DNA of 64,000 nt from Aulostomus chinensis (lineage: Eukaryota > Chordata > Actinopteri > Syngnathiformes > Aulostomidae): positions 7,144,001 to 7,208,000 of the forward strand of contig JBBMOA010000001.1 in assembly GCA_037954235.1 (NCBI GenBank), read 5' to 3'. Below, one piece after another: positions 28,121-41,470 of this stretch (within the stretch, counting starts at the first letter, position 1; each line of letters begins with the position of its first letter). The notes below the pieces were generated by a model. That model made no database searches, was not told the DNA's origin, and was given only the letters and a program-made list of their open reading frames with translations. The translations under genes and the position numbers were made by a program.

Positions 28121-31100
28121 ACAGTAATGGAGTGAAAGTTTCGAATAACCTCAAAGTGATGCTGACAGTCGTGTAGTAAGAGTTGCTACAAACCTCAAAA
28201 TAATGCGACAGTAATGTAGAAAAAGTTGCTACGAACCTCAAATTATTGCGACAGTGATGTCATATGAATTGCTAAAGATCTCAAAATGATGCGACATTGA
28301 TTTAGTAAGAATTGCTAATAAACTCAAAATGATGCTAACAGTAATGGAGTGAACGTTTCGAACAACCTCAAAGTGATGCTGAATGTAATGTAGTAATAGT
28401 TGCTACGAACCTCAAAAAAATGCGACAGTGATGTCAGAAGAATAGCTAATGATCTCAAAATCATGCGACAGTGATGTCGTAAGAATTGCCAATGAACTCA
28501 AGATGATGCTAACAGTAATGTAGTGATACTTGCTAATAAACTCAGTGATGCTTACAGTAATGTAGTAAGAGTTTCGAACAACCTCAAAGTGATACTGACA
28601 GTCATGTAGTAAGAGTTGCTAATGAACTCAATTTAATGCTACTGTGATGTCGTAAGAATTGCGAATGAACTCAAAATGATGTTAACAGTAATGGAGTGAT
28701 AGTTGCTAATCAACTCAGTGATGCTTACAGTAAGTGTTTCGAACAACCTCAAAGTGATGCTGACAGTCATGCAGTAAGAGTTTCTACGAACCTCAAAATA
28801 ATGCGACAGTAATGTAGTAAAAGTTGCTATTAACCTCAAAATACTGCAACAGTGAGGTCGGAAGAATTGCTAATGAACTCAAAATGATGCTAACAGTAAT
28901 GTAGTGATAGTTGCTAATCAACTCAGTGATGCTTACAGTAATGTAGTAAGTGTTTCGAATAACCTCAAAGTGATGCTGACAGTCATGTACTAAGAGCTGC
29001 TTCGAACCTCAAAATAATGTGACAGTGATGTCAGAAGAATTGGTAATGATCTCAAAATGATGCTAACAGTAATGGAGTGAACGATTCGAATAACCTCAAA
29101 GTGATGCTGACAGTCATGTACTAAGAGTTGCTACGAACCTCAAAATAATGCGACAGTAATGTAGTAAAAGTTGCTACGAACCTCAAAATATTGTGACAGT
29201 GATGTCGGAAGAATTGCTAATGAACTTAAAATGATGCTAACAGTAATGTAGTGATGGTTGCTAATCAACTCAGTGATGCTTGCAGTAATGTAGTAAGTGT
29301 TTCGAATAACCTCAAAGTGATGCTGACAGTCATGTAGCAAGAGTTGCTACGAACCTCAAAATAATGCGACAGTGATCTCGGAAGAATTGCTAATGATCTC
29401 AAAATGATGCGACAGTGATGTAGTAAGAATCGCTAATGAACTCAAAATGATGCTAAATGGAAACAAAGTTTCGAATAACCTCAAAGTGATGCTGACAGTC
29501 ATGTAGTAAGTGTTGCAACGAACCTCAAAATAATGCGACAATAATGTAGTAAAAGTTGCTACGAACCTCAAAATATTGCGACAGTGATGTCGGAAGAATT
29601 GCTAATGAACTAAAAATGATGCGACAGTGATTTAGTCAGAATTGCTAATGAACTCAAAAGGGTGCTAACAGTAATGGAGTGAAAGTTTCGAATAACCTCA
29701 AAGTGATGCTGACAGTCATGTGGTTTGAGTTGCGAGTAAATACAAAATGATGCTGAAAGTGATGTCGTAAGAATTGCTATTGAACTCAAAACGATGCTAA
29801 CAGTAATGTAGTGATAGTTGCTAATCAACTCAGTGATGCTTACAGTAATGCAGTAAGAGTTTCGAACAACCTCAAAGTGATGCTGACAGTCATGTAGTAA
29901 GAGTTGCAACGAACCTCAAAATAATGCGACAGTGATGTCGGAAGAATTGCTAAAGATCTCAAAATGATGCGACAGTGATTTAGTAAGAATTGCTAATGAT
30001 CTCAAAATGATGCTAACAATAATGGAGTGAACGTTTCAAATAACCTCAAAGTGATGCTGACAGTCATGTAGTAAGAGTTTCTACGAACCTCAAAATAATG
30101 CGACAGTGATGTCGGAAGAATTGCTAATGAACTCAAAATGATGCTAACAGTAATGGAGTGAAAGTTTCGAATAACCTCAAAGTGATGCTGACGGTCATGT
30201 AGTAAGAGTTGCTACGAACCTCAAAATAATGCGACAGTCATGTAGTAAGAGTTGCTACGAACCTAAAAAATAATGCGACAGTGATGTCAGAAGAGTTGCA
30301 ATGATCTCAAAATGATGCTACAGTGATTTAGTAAGAATTGCTAATGATTTCAAAATGATGCTACAGTGATTTAGTAAGAAATGCTAATGAACTCAAAATG
30401 ATGCTAACATTAATGGAGTGAAAGTTTCGAATAACCTCAAAGTGATGCTGACTGACATGTAGTTAGAGTTAATACGAACCTCAAAATATTGCGACAGTGG
30501 TGTCGTAAGAATTGCTAATGATCTCAAAATGATGCGACAGTGATGTCGTAAGAATTGCTAATGAACTCAAAATGATGCAAACAGTAATGGAGTGAACGTT
30601 TCAAATAACCTCAAAGTGATATTGACAGTCATGTAGTAAGAGTTTCTACGAACCTCAAAATAATGCAACAGTGATGTCGGAAGAATTGCTAATGATCTCA
30701 AAATGATGCGACAGTTATGTAGTAAGAATTGCTAATGAACTCAAAATGATGCGTACAGTAATGGAGTGAACGTTTCAAATAACCTCAAAGTGATGCTGAC
30801 AGTCATGTAGTAAGAGTTGCAACGAACCTCAAAGTAATGCGACAGTAATGTAGTAAAAGTTGCTACGAACCTCAAAATATTTCGACAGTGAGGTCGGAGG
30901 AATTTTTAATGAACTCAAGATGATGCTAACAGTAATGTAGTGATAGTTGCTAATCAACTCAGTGATGCTTACAGTAATGTAGTAAGTGTTTCGAACAACC
31001 TCAAAGTGATGCTGACAGTCATGTAGTAAGAGTTGCTATGAACCTCAAAATAATGCTACAGTGATGTAGTAAGAGTTGCTACGAACCTCAAAATAATGCA

Positions 31101-32146
31101 ACAGTGATGTCAGAAGAATTGCTAATGATCTCAAAATGATGCGACAGTGATTTAGTAAGAATTGCTAATGAACTCAAATTATGCTAACAGTGATGGAGTG
31201 AAAGTTTCGAATAACCTCAAAGTGATGCTGACAGTCATGTAGTAAGAGTTAATACGAACCTCAAAATATTGCGACAGTGATGTCGGAAGAATTGCTAATG
31301 AACTCAAAATGATGCTAACAGTAATGTAGTGATAGTTGCTAATCAACTCAGTGATGCTTACAGTCATGTACTAAGTGTTTCGAACAACCTCAAAGTGATG
31401 CTGAAAGTCATGCAGTAAGAGTTTCTACGAACCTCAAAATAATGCGACAGTGATGTCGGAAGAATTGCTAATGATGTCAAAATGAAGCGACAGTGATGTC
31501 GTAAGAATTGCTAATGAACTCAAAATGATGCTAACAGTAATGGAGTGAATGTTTCAAATAACCTCAACCTCATGTAGTAAGAGTTTCTACGAACCTCAAA
31601 ATAATGCGACAGTGATGTCGGAAGAATTGCTAATGATCTCAAAATGATGCGACAGTGATTTAGTAAGAATTGCTAATGAACTCAAAATGATCCTAACAGT
31701 GATGGAGTGAAAGTTTCGAATAACCTCAAAGTGATGCTGACAGTCATGTAGTAAGAGTTTCTACGAACCTCAAAATAATGCGACAGTGATGTCGGAAGAA
31801 TTGCTAATGAACTCAAAATGATGCTAACAGTAATGGAGTGAAAGTTTCGAATAACCTCAAAGTGATGCTGACGGTCATGTAGTAAGAGTTGCTATGAACC
31901 TCAAAATAATGCGACAGTAATGTAGAAAAAGTTGCTACGAACCTCAAAATATTGCGACAGTGATGTCAGATGAATTGCTAAAGATCTCAAAATGATGCGA
32001 CATTGATTTAGTAAGAACTGCTAATAAACTCAAAATGATGCTAACAGTAATGGAGTGAACGTTTCGAACAACCTCAAAGTGATGCTGACAGTAATGTAGT
32101 AATAGTTGCTAAGAACCTCAAAAAAATGCGACAGTGATGTCAGAAG

Positions 32147-33510
32147 AATAGCTAATGATCTCAAAATCATGCGACAGTGATGTCGTAAGAATTGCCAATG
32201 ATCTCAAGATGATGCTAACAGTAATGTAGTGATAGTTGCTAATAAACTCAGTGATGCTTACAGTAATGTAGTAAGAGTTTCGAACAACCTCAAAGTGATG
32301 CTGACAGTCATGTAGTAAGTGTTTCGAACAACTTCAAAGTGATGCTGACAGTCATGTAGTAAGAGTTTCGAACAACCTCAAAGTGATGCTAACAGTAATG
32401 TAGTGATAGTTGCTAATAAACTCAAAGTGATGATGACAGTAATGTAGTAAGAGTTGCTACGAACCTTAAAATAATGCAACAATAATGTAGTAAGAGTTGC
32501 TACGAACCTCAAAATGATGCGACAGTGATGTCGGAAGAATTGCTAATGATCTCAAAATGATGCGACAGTGATGTCGTAAGAATTGCTAATGTACTCAAAA
32601 TGATCCTAACAGTAATGGAGTGAACGTTTCAAATAACCTCAACCTCATGTAGTAAAAGTTGCTACGAACCTCAAAATATTGTGACAGTGATGTCGGAAGA
32701 ATTGCGAATGAATTCAAAATGATGCTAACAGTAATGTAGTGATAGTTGCTAATCAAGTCAGTAATGCTTACAGTAATGTAGTAAGTGTTGCTACGAACCT
32801 CAAAATAATGCGACAGTGATGTCGGAAGAATAGCTAATGATCTCAAAATCATGCGACAGTGATGTCGTAAGAATTGCCAATGATCTCAAGATGATGCTAA
32901 CAGTAATGTAGTGATAGTTGCTAATAAACTCAGTGATGCTTACAGTAATGTAGTAAGAGTTTCGAACAACCTCAAAGTGATGCTGACAATCATGTAGTAA
33001 GTGTTTCGAACAACTTCAAAGTGATGCTGACAGTCATGTAGTAAGAGTTTCGAACAACCTCAAAGTGATGCTAACAGTAATGTAGTGATAGTTGCTAATA
33101 AACTCAAAGTGATGATGACAGTAATGTAGTAAGAGTTGCTACGAACCTTAAAATAATGCAACAATAATGTAGTAAGAGTTGCTACGAACCTCAAAATGAT
33201 GCGACAGTGATGTCGGAAGAATTGCGAATGATCTCAAAATGATGCGACAGTGATGTCGTAAGAATTGCTAATGTACTCAAAATGATGCTAACAGTAATGG
33301 AGTGAACGTTTCAATTAACCTCAAAGTGATGCTGACAGTCATGTAGTAAGAGTTGCTACGAACCTCAAAATAATGCGACAGTGATGTCGGAAGAATTGCT
33401 AATGAACTCAAAATGATGCTAACAGTAATGGAGTGAAAGTTTCGAATAACCTCAAAGTGATGCTGACGATCATGTAGTAAGAGTTGCTACGAACCTCAAA
33501 ATAATGCGAC
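32147..33510 (+). repeat. Two tandem ~682-bp higher-order units
   Basis: 'aatagctaatgatctc' at 32,147 and 32,829, and 'aattgctaatgtactc' at 32,581 and 33,263, are both 682 bp apart. The order of variant monomers between them is the same. The first copy carries the short 'aacctcaacctcatgtag' deletion monomer near 32,637, while the second has a full-length monomer at that place. Confidence 0.65.
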
Positions 33511-35779
33511 AGTAATGTAGAAAAAGTTGCTACGAACCTCAAAATATTGCGACAGAGATGTCAGATGAATTGCTAAAGATCTCAAAATGATGCGACATTG
33601 ATTTAGTAAGAATTGCTAATGAAGTCAAAATGATGCTAACAGTAATGGAGTGAACGTTTCTAACAACCTTAAAGTGATGCTGACAGTAATGTAGTAATAG
33701 TTGCTACGAACCTCAAAAAAATGCGACAGTGATGTCAGAAGAATAGCTAATGATCTCAAAATAATGCGACAGTGATGTCGTAAGAATTGCCAATGAACTC
33801 AAAATGATGCTAACAGTAATGGAGTGAAAGTTTCGAATAACCTCAAAGTGATGCTGACAGTCATGGACTAAGAGTTGCTACGAACCTCAAAATATTGCGA
33901 CAGTGATGTCGGAAGAATTGCTAATGAACTCAAAATGATGCTAACAGTAATGTAGTGATAGTTGCTAATTAACTCAGTGATGCTTATAGTAATGTAGTAA
34001 GTGTTTCGAATAACCTCAAAGTGATGCTGACAGTCTTGTACTAAGAGTTGCTACGAACCTCAAAATGATGCGACAGTGATGTCGGAAGAATTGCTAATGA
34101 TCTCAAACTGATGCGACAGTGATGTAGTAAGAATTGCTAATGAACTCAAAATGATGCTAACAGTAATGGAGTGAAAGTTTCGAAAAACCTCAAAGTGATG
34201 CTGACAGTCATGTACTAAGAGTTGGTACGAACCTCAAAAAAATGCGACAGTAATGTAGTAAAAGTTGCTACGAACCTCAAAATATTGCGACAGTGATGTC
34301 GGAAGAATCGCTAACGAACTCAAGATGATGCTAACCGTAATGTAGTGAAAGTTGCTAAGAAACTCAGTGATGCTTAGAGTAATGTAGAAAGAGTTTCGAA
34401 CAACTTCAAAGTGATGCTGACAGTCATGTAGTAAGACTTGCTAATGAACTCAATTCAATGCTGCAGTGATGTCGTGAGAATTGCTCATGAACTCAAAATG
34501 ATGCTAACAGTAATGTAGGGATAGTTGCGAATAAACTCAAAGTGATGCTGACAGTCATGTAGTGAGAGTTGCTTCTAACCTCAAAATGATGCGACAGTGA
34601 TGTCAAAAGAATTGTTAATGATCTCAAACTGATGCGACAGTGATGTAGTAAGAATTGCTAATGAACTCAAAATGATGCTAACAGTAATGGAGTGAAAGTT
34701 TCGAATAACCTTAAAGTGATGCTGACAGTCATGTACTAAGTGTTGCTACGAACCTCAAAATATTGCAAAAGTGATGTCGGAAGAATTGCTAATGAACTTA
34801 AAATGATGCTAACAGTAATGCAGTGATAGTAGCTAAGAAACTCAGTGATGCTTACAGTAATGTAGTAAGAGTTTCGAACAACCTCAAAGTCATGCTGACA
34901 GTCATTTAGTAAGAGTTGCTAATGAACTCAATTTAATGCTACGGTGATGTCGTGAGAATTGCTCAACAACGCAAAATGATGCGAACAGTAATGTAGTGAT
35001 AGTTGCTAATAAACTCAAAGTGATGCTGACAGTAATGTAGTAAGAGTTGCTACGAACCTTAAAATATTGTGACAGTGATGTCGGAAGAATTGCTAATAAT
35101 CTCAAACTGATGCGACAGTGATGTAGTAAGAATTGCTAATGAACTCAAAATGATGCTAAAAGTAATGGAGTGAAACTTTGAATAACCTCAAAGTGATGCT
35201 GACAGTCATGTACTAAGAGTTGCTACGAACCTCAAAATAATGCGACAGTAATATTGCGACAGTGATGTCGGAAGAATTGCTAATGAACTTAAAATGATGC
35301 TAACAGTGATGTAGTGATAGTTGCTAATCAACTCAGTGATGCTTGCAGTAATGTAGTAAGTGTTTCGAATAACCTCAAAGTGATGCTGACAGTCATGTAG
35401 CAGGAGTTGCTACGAACCTCAAAATAATGCGACAGTGATGTAGTAAGAATCGCTAATGAACTCAAAATGATGCTAAATGTAATGGAGTGAAACTTTCGAA
35501 TAACCTCAAAGTGATGCTGAAAGTCATGTCGTAAGTGTTGCTACAAACCTCAAAATAATGCGACAGTCATGTATTTAAGTTGCTACGAACCTCAAAATAA
35601 TGCGACAGTGATGTCAGAAGAATTGGTAATGATCTCAAAATGATTCGAACAGTAATGGAGTGAACGTTTCGAATAACCTCAAAGTGATGCTGACAGTCAT
35701 GTACTAAGAGTTGCTACGAACCTCAAAATAAAGCGACAGTAATGTAGTAAAAGTTGCTACGAACCTCAAAATATTGCGA

Positions 35780-36997
35780 CAGTGATGTCGGAAGAATTGC
35801 TAATGAACTTAAAATGATGCTAACAGTAATGTAGTGATAGTTGCTAATCAACTCAGTGATGCTTACAGTAATGTAGGAAGTGTTTCGAATAACCTCAAAG
35901 TGATGCTGACAGTCATGTAGCAAGAGTTGCTACGAACCTCAAAATAATGCGACAGTGATGTCGGAAGACTTGCTAATGATCTCAAAATGATGCGACAGTG
36001 ATGTAGTAAGAATCGCTAATGAACTCAAAATGATGCTAAATGTAATGGAGTGAAACTTTCGAATAACCTCAAAGTGATGCTGACAGTCATGTACTAAGAG
36101 GTGCTACGAACCTCAAAATAATGCGACAGTAATGTAGTAAAAGTTGCTACGAACCTCAAAATATTGCGACAGTGATGTAGGAAGAATTCCTAATGAACTC
36201 AAAATGATGCTAACAGTAATGTAGTGATAGTTGCTAATCAACTCAGTGATGCTTACAGTAATGTAGTAAGTGTTTCGAATAACCTCAGTGATGCTGACAG
36301 TCATGTACTAAGAGCTGCTACGAACCTCAAAATAATGCGACAGTAATGTAGTAAAAGTTGCTACGAACCTAAAAATATTGCGACAGTGATGTCGGAAGAA
36401 TTGCTAATGAACTTAAAATGATGCTAACAGTAATGTAGTGATAGTTGCTAATCAACTCAGTGATGCTTGCAGTAATGTAGTAAGTGTTTCGAATAACCTC
36501 AAAGTGATGCTGACAGTCATGTAGCAAGAGTTGCTACGAACCTCAAAATAATGCGACAGTGATGTCGGAAGACTTGCTAATGATCTCAAAATGATGCGAC
36601 AGTGATGTAGTAAGAATCGCTAATGAACTCAAAATGATGCTAAATGTAATGGAGTGAAACTTTCGAATAACCTCAAAGTGATGCTGACAGTCATGTACTA
36701 AGAGTTGCTACGAACCTCAAAATAATGCAACAGTAATGTAGTAAAAGTTGCTACGAACCTCAAAATATTGCGACAGTGATGTAAGAAGAATTCCTAATGA
36801 ACTCAAAATGATGCTAACAGTAATGTAGTGATAGTTGCTAATCAACTCAGTGATGCTTACAGTAATGTAGTAAGTGTTTCGAATAACCTCAGTGATGCTG
36901 ACAGTCATGTACTAAGAGCTGCTACGAACCTTAAAATAATGCGACAGTAATGTAGTAAAAGTTGCTACGAACCTCAAAATAATGCGACAGTGAAGTC
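35780..36997 (+). repeat. Two tandem ~604-bp higher-order units (14 monomers)
   Basis: 'gacttgctaatgatctc' at 35,967 and 36,571 and the following 'aatcgctaatgaactc' monomers are offset by 604 bp. A D-type monomer missing its aaa ('aataacctcagtgatgctg', near 36,285 and 36,889) is shared by both, and a related one lies near 37,880. Confidence 0.65.
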
Positions 36998-39900
36998 AGA
37001 AGAATTGGTAATGATCTCAAAATGATGCTAACAGTAATGGAGTGAACGTTTCGAATAACCTCAAAGTGATGCTGAAAGTCATGTACTAAGAGTTGCTACG
37101 AACCTCAAAATAATGCGACAGTAATGTAGTAAAAGTTGCTACGAACCTCAAAATATTGCGACAGTGATGTCGGAAGAATTGCTGATGAACTTAAAATGAT
37201 GCTAACAGTAATGTAGTGATAGTTGCTAATCAACTCAGTGATGCTTGCAGTAATGTAGTAAGTGTTTCGAATAACCTCAAAGTGATGCTGACAGTCATGT
37301 AGCAAGAGTTTCTACGAACCTCAAAATAATGCGACAGTGATGTAGGAAGAATCGCTAATGAACTCAAAATGATGCTAAATGTAATGGAGTGAAACTTTCG
37401 AATTACCTCAAAGTGATGCTGAAAGTCATGTCGTAAGTGTTGCTACGCACCTCAAAATAATGCGACAGTCATGTATTTAAGTTGCGACGAACCTCAAAAT
37501 ATTGCGACAGTGATGTCGGAAGAATTGCTAATGAACTCAAGATGATGCTAACAGTAATGTAGCGATAGTTGCTAAGAAACTCAGTGATGCTTAAAGTAAT
37601 GTAATAAGAGTTTCGAATAACCTCAAAGTGATGCTGACAGTCATGTAGCAAGAGTTGTTTCGAACCTCAAAATAATGCCACAGTAATGTAGAAAGAGTTG
37701 CTACGAACCTCAAAATGATGTGACAGTGATGTCAGAAGAATTGCTAATGATCTCAAAATGATGCGACAGTGATGTCGGAAGAATTGCTAATGAACTCAAA
37801 ATGATGCTAACAGTAATGTAGTGATAGTTGCTAATCAACTCAGTGATGCTTACAGTAATGTAGTAAGTGTTTCGAATAACCTCAGTGATGCTGACAGTCA
37901 TGTAGTAAGAGTTGCTATGAACCTCAACATAATGCGACAGTTATGTCGGAAGAATTGCTAATGATCTCAAAATGATGCTAACAGTAATGGAGTGAAAGTT
38001 TCGAACAACCTCAAAGTGATGCTGACAGTCATGTAGTAGGAGTTGCTACGAACCTCAAAATAATTCGACAGTGATGTCAGAAGAATTGTTTAGGTCTCAA
38101 AATGATGCAACAGTGATGTCAGAAGAATTGGTAATGATCTCAAAATGATGCTAACAGTAATGGAGTGAACGTTTCGAATAACCTCAAAGTGATGCTGACA
38201 GTCATGTACTAAGAGTTGCTACGAACCTTAAAATAATGCAACAATAATGTAGTAAGAGTTGCGACGAACCTCAAAATAATGTGACAGTGATGTCAGAAGA
38301 ATTGCTAATGATCTCAAAATGATTCGAAAGTGATTTAGTAAGAATTGCTAATGAACTCAAAATGATGCTAACAGTAATGGAGTGAACGTTTCGAATAACC
38401 TCAAAGTGATGCTGACAGTCATGTCCTAAGAGTTGCTACAAACCTCAAAGTAATGCGACAGTAATGTCGTAAAAGTTGCTACGAACCTCAAAATATTGCG
38501 ACAGTGATGTCGGAAGAATTGCTAATGAACTTAAAATGATGCTAACAGTAATGTAGTGATAGTTGCTAATTAACTCAGTGATGCTTACAGTAATGTAGTA
38601 AGTGTTTCGAACAACCTCAAAGTGATGCTGACAGTCATTTAGTAAGAGTTGCTAATGAACTCAATTTAATGCCACAGTGATGTCGTGAGAATTGCTCAAC
38701 AACTCAAAATGATGCTAAAAGTAATGTAGTGATAGTTGCTAATAAACTCAAAGTGATGATGACAAGAATGTAGTAAGAGTTGCTACGAACCTTAAAATAA
38801 TGCAACAATAATGTAGTAAGAGTTGCAACGAACCTCAAAATATTGCGACATTGATGTCGGAAGAATTGCTAATGAACTCAAAATGATGCTAACAGTAAAG
38901 GAGTGAAACTTTCGAATAACCTCAAAGTGATGGTGACAGTCATGTAGTAAGAGTTGCTACGAACCTCAAAATAATGCGACAGTGATGTCAGAAGAATTGC
39001 TACGAACCTCAAAATGATGTGACAGTGATGTCAGAAGAATTGCTATGATCTAAAAATGATGCTAACAGTAATGTAGTAAGAATTGCTAATGAACTCAAAA
39101 TGATGCTAACAGTAATGTAGTGATAGTTGCTAATCAAGTCAGTGATGCTTACAGTAATGTAGTAAGTGTTTCGAATAACCTCAAAGTGATGCTGACAGTC
39201 ATGTAGTAAGAGTTGCTACGAACCTCAATATAATGCGACAGTAATGTCGGAAGAATTGCTAATGATCTCAAAATGATGCTAACAGTAATGGAGTGAAAGT
39301 TTCGAACAACCTCAAAGTGATGCTGACAGTCATGTAGTAGGAGTTGCTACGAACCTCAAAATAATTCGACAGTGATGTCAGAAGAATTGTTAAGGTCTCA
39401 AAATGATGCAACAGTGATGTCAGAAGAATTGGTAATGATCTCAAAATGATGCTAACAGTAATGGAGTGAACGTTTCGAATAACCTCAAAGTGATGCTGAC
39501 AGTCATGTACTAAGAGTTGCTACAAACCTCAAAATAATGCGACAGTAATGTCGTAAAAGTTGCTACGAACCTCAAAATATTGCGACAGTGATGTCGGAAG
39601 AATTGCTAATGAACTTAAAATGATGCTAACAGTAATGTAGTGATAGTTGCTAATTAACTCAGTGATGCTTACAGTAATGTAGTAAGTGTTTCGAACAACC
39701 TAAAAGTGATGCTGACAGTCATTTAGTAAGAGTTGCTAATGAACTCAATTTAATGCCACAGTGATGTCGTGAGAATTGCTCAACAACTCAAAATGATGCT
39801 GAAAGTAATGTAGTGATAGTTGCTAAAAACTCAAAGTGATGATGACAGGAATGTAGTAAGAGTTGCTACGAACCTTAAAATAATGCAACAATAATGTAGT

Positions 39901-40554
39901 AAGAGTTGCAACGAACCTCAAAATATTGCGACATTGATGTAGTAAGAATTGCTAATGAACTCAAAATGATGCTAACAGTAATGGAGTGAAACTTTCGAAT
40001 AACCTCAAAATAATGCGACAGTAATGTAGTAAAAGTTGCTACGAACCTCAAAATATTGCGAAAGTGATGTCGGAAGAATTGCTAATGAACTCAAAATGAT
40101 GCTAACAGTAATGGAGTGAAACTTTCGAACAACCTCAAAGTGATGCTGACAGTCATTTAGTAAGAGTTGCTAATGAACTCAATTCAATGCTACAGTGATG
40201 TCGTGAGAATTGCTAATTAACTCAAAATGATGCTAACAGTAATGTAGTGATAGTTGCTAATAAACTCAAAGTGATGCTGACAGTCATGTCGTAGGAGTTG
40301 CTACGAACCTCAAAATAATGCGACAGTGATGTCAGATGAATTGCTAAAGATCTCAAAATGATGCGACATTGATTTAGTAAGAATTGCTAATGAACTCAAA
40401 ATGATGCTAACAGTAATGGAGTGAACGTTTCGAACAACCTTAAAGTGATGCTGACGGTCATGTAGTAATAGTTGCTACGAACCTCAAAAAAATGCGACAG
40501 TGATGTCAGAAGAATAGCTAATGATCTCAAAATAATGCGACAGTGATGTCGTAA

Positions 40555-41470
40555 GAATTGCTAAAGATCTCAAAATGATGCGACAGTGATTTAGTAAGAA
40601 TTGCTAATGATCTCAAAATGATGCTAACAGTAATGGAGTGAACGTTTCAATTAACCTCAAAGTGATGCTGACAGTCATGTAGTAAGAGTTTCTACGAACC
40701 TCAAAATAATGCGACAGTGATGTCGGAAGAATTGCTAATGAAGTCAAAATGATGCTAACAGTAATGGAGTGAAAGTTTCGAATAACCTCAAAGTGATGCT
40801 GACAGTCATGCAGTAAGAGTTTCTACGAACCTAAAATAATGCGACAGTGATGTCAGAAGAATTGCTAAAGATCTCAAAATGATGCGACAGTGATTTAGTA
40901 AGAATTGCTAATGATCTCAAAATGATGCTAACAGTAATGGAGTGAACGTTTCAATTAACCTCAAAGTGATGCTGACAGTCATGTAGTAAGAGTTTCTACG
41001 AACCTCAAAATAATGCGACAGTGATGTCGGAAGAATTGCTAATGAAGTCAAAATGATGCTAACAGTAATGGAGTGAAAGTTTCGAATAACCTCAAAGTGA
41101 TGCTGACAGTCATGCAGTAAGAGTTTCTACGAACCTCAAAATAATGCGACAGTGATGTCAGAAGAATTGCTAAAGATCTCAAAATGATGCGACAGTGATT
41201 TAGTAAGAATTGCTACTGATCTCAAAATGATGCTAACATTAATGGAGTGAACGTTTCAAATAACCTCAAAGTGATGCTGACAGTCATTTAGTAAGAGTTT
41301 CTACGAACCTCAAAATAATGCGACAGTGATGTCGGAAGAATTGCTAATGAACTCAAAATGATGCTAACATTAATGGAGTGAAAGTTTCGAATAACCTCAA
41401 AGTTATGCTGACGGTCATGTAGTAAGAGTTGCTACGAACCTCAAAATAATGCGACAGTAATGTAGAAAAA
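40555..41470 (+). repeat. Tandem ~304-bp unit (7 monomers), three copies
   Basis: 'aacgtttcaattaacctc' at 40,641 and 40,945 marks two copies 304 bp apart. A third, more diverged copy follows from about 41,163. Each copy runs A-A-D-E-B-D-E. One E monomer in the first copy has lost bases ('gaacctaaaataatg', near 40,829). Confidence 0.6.
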
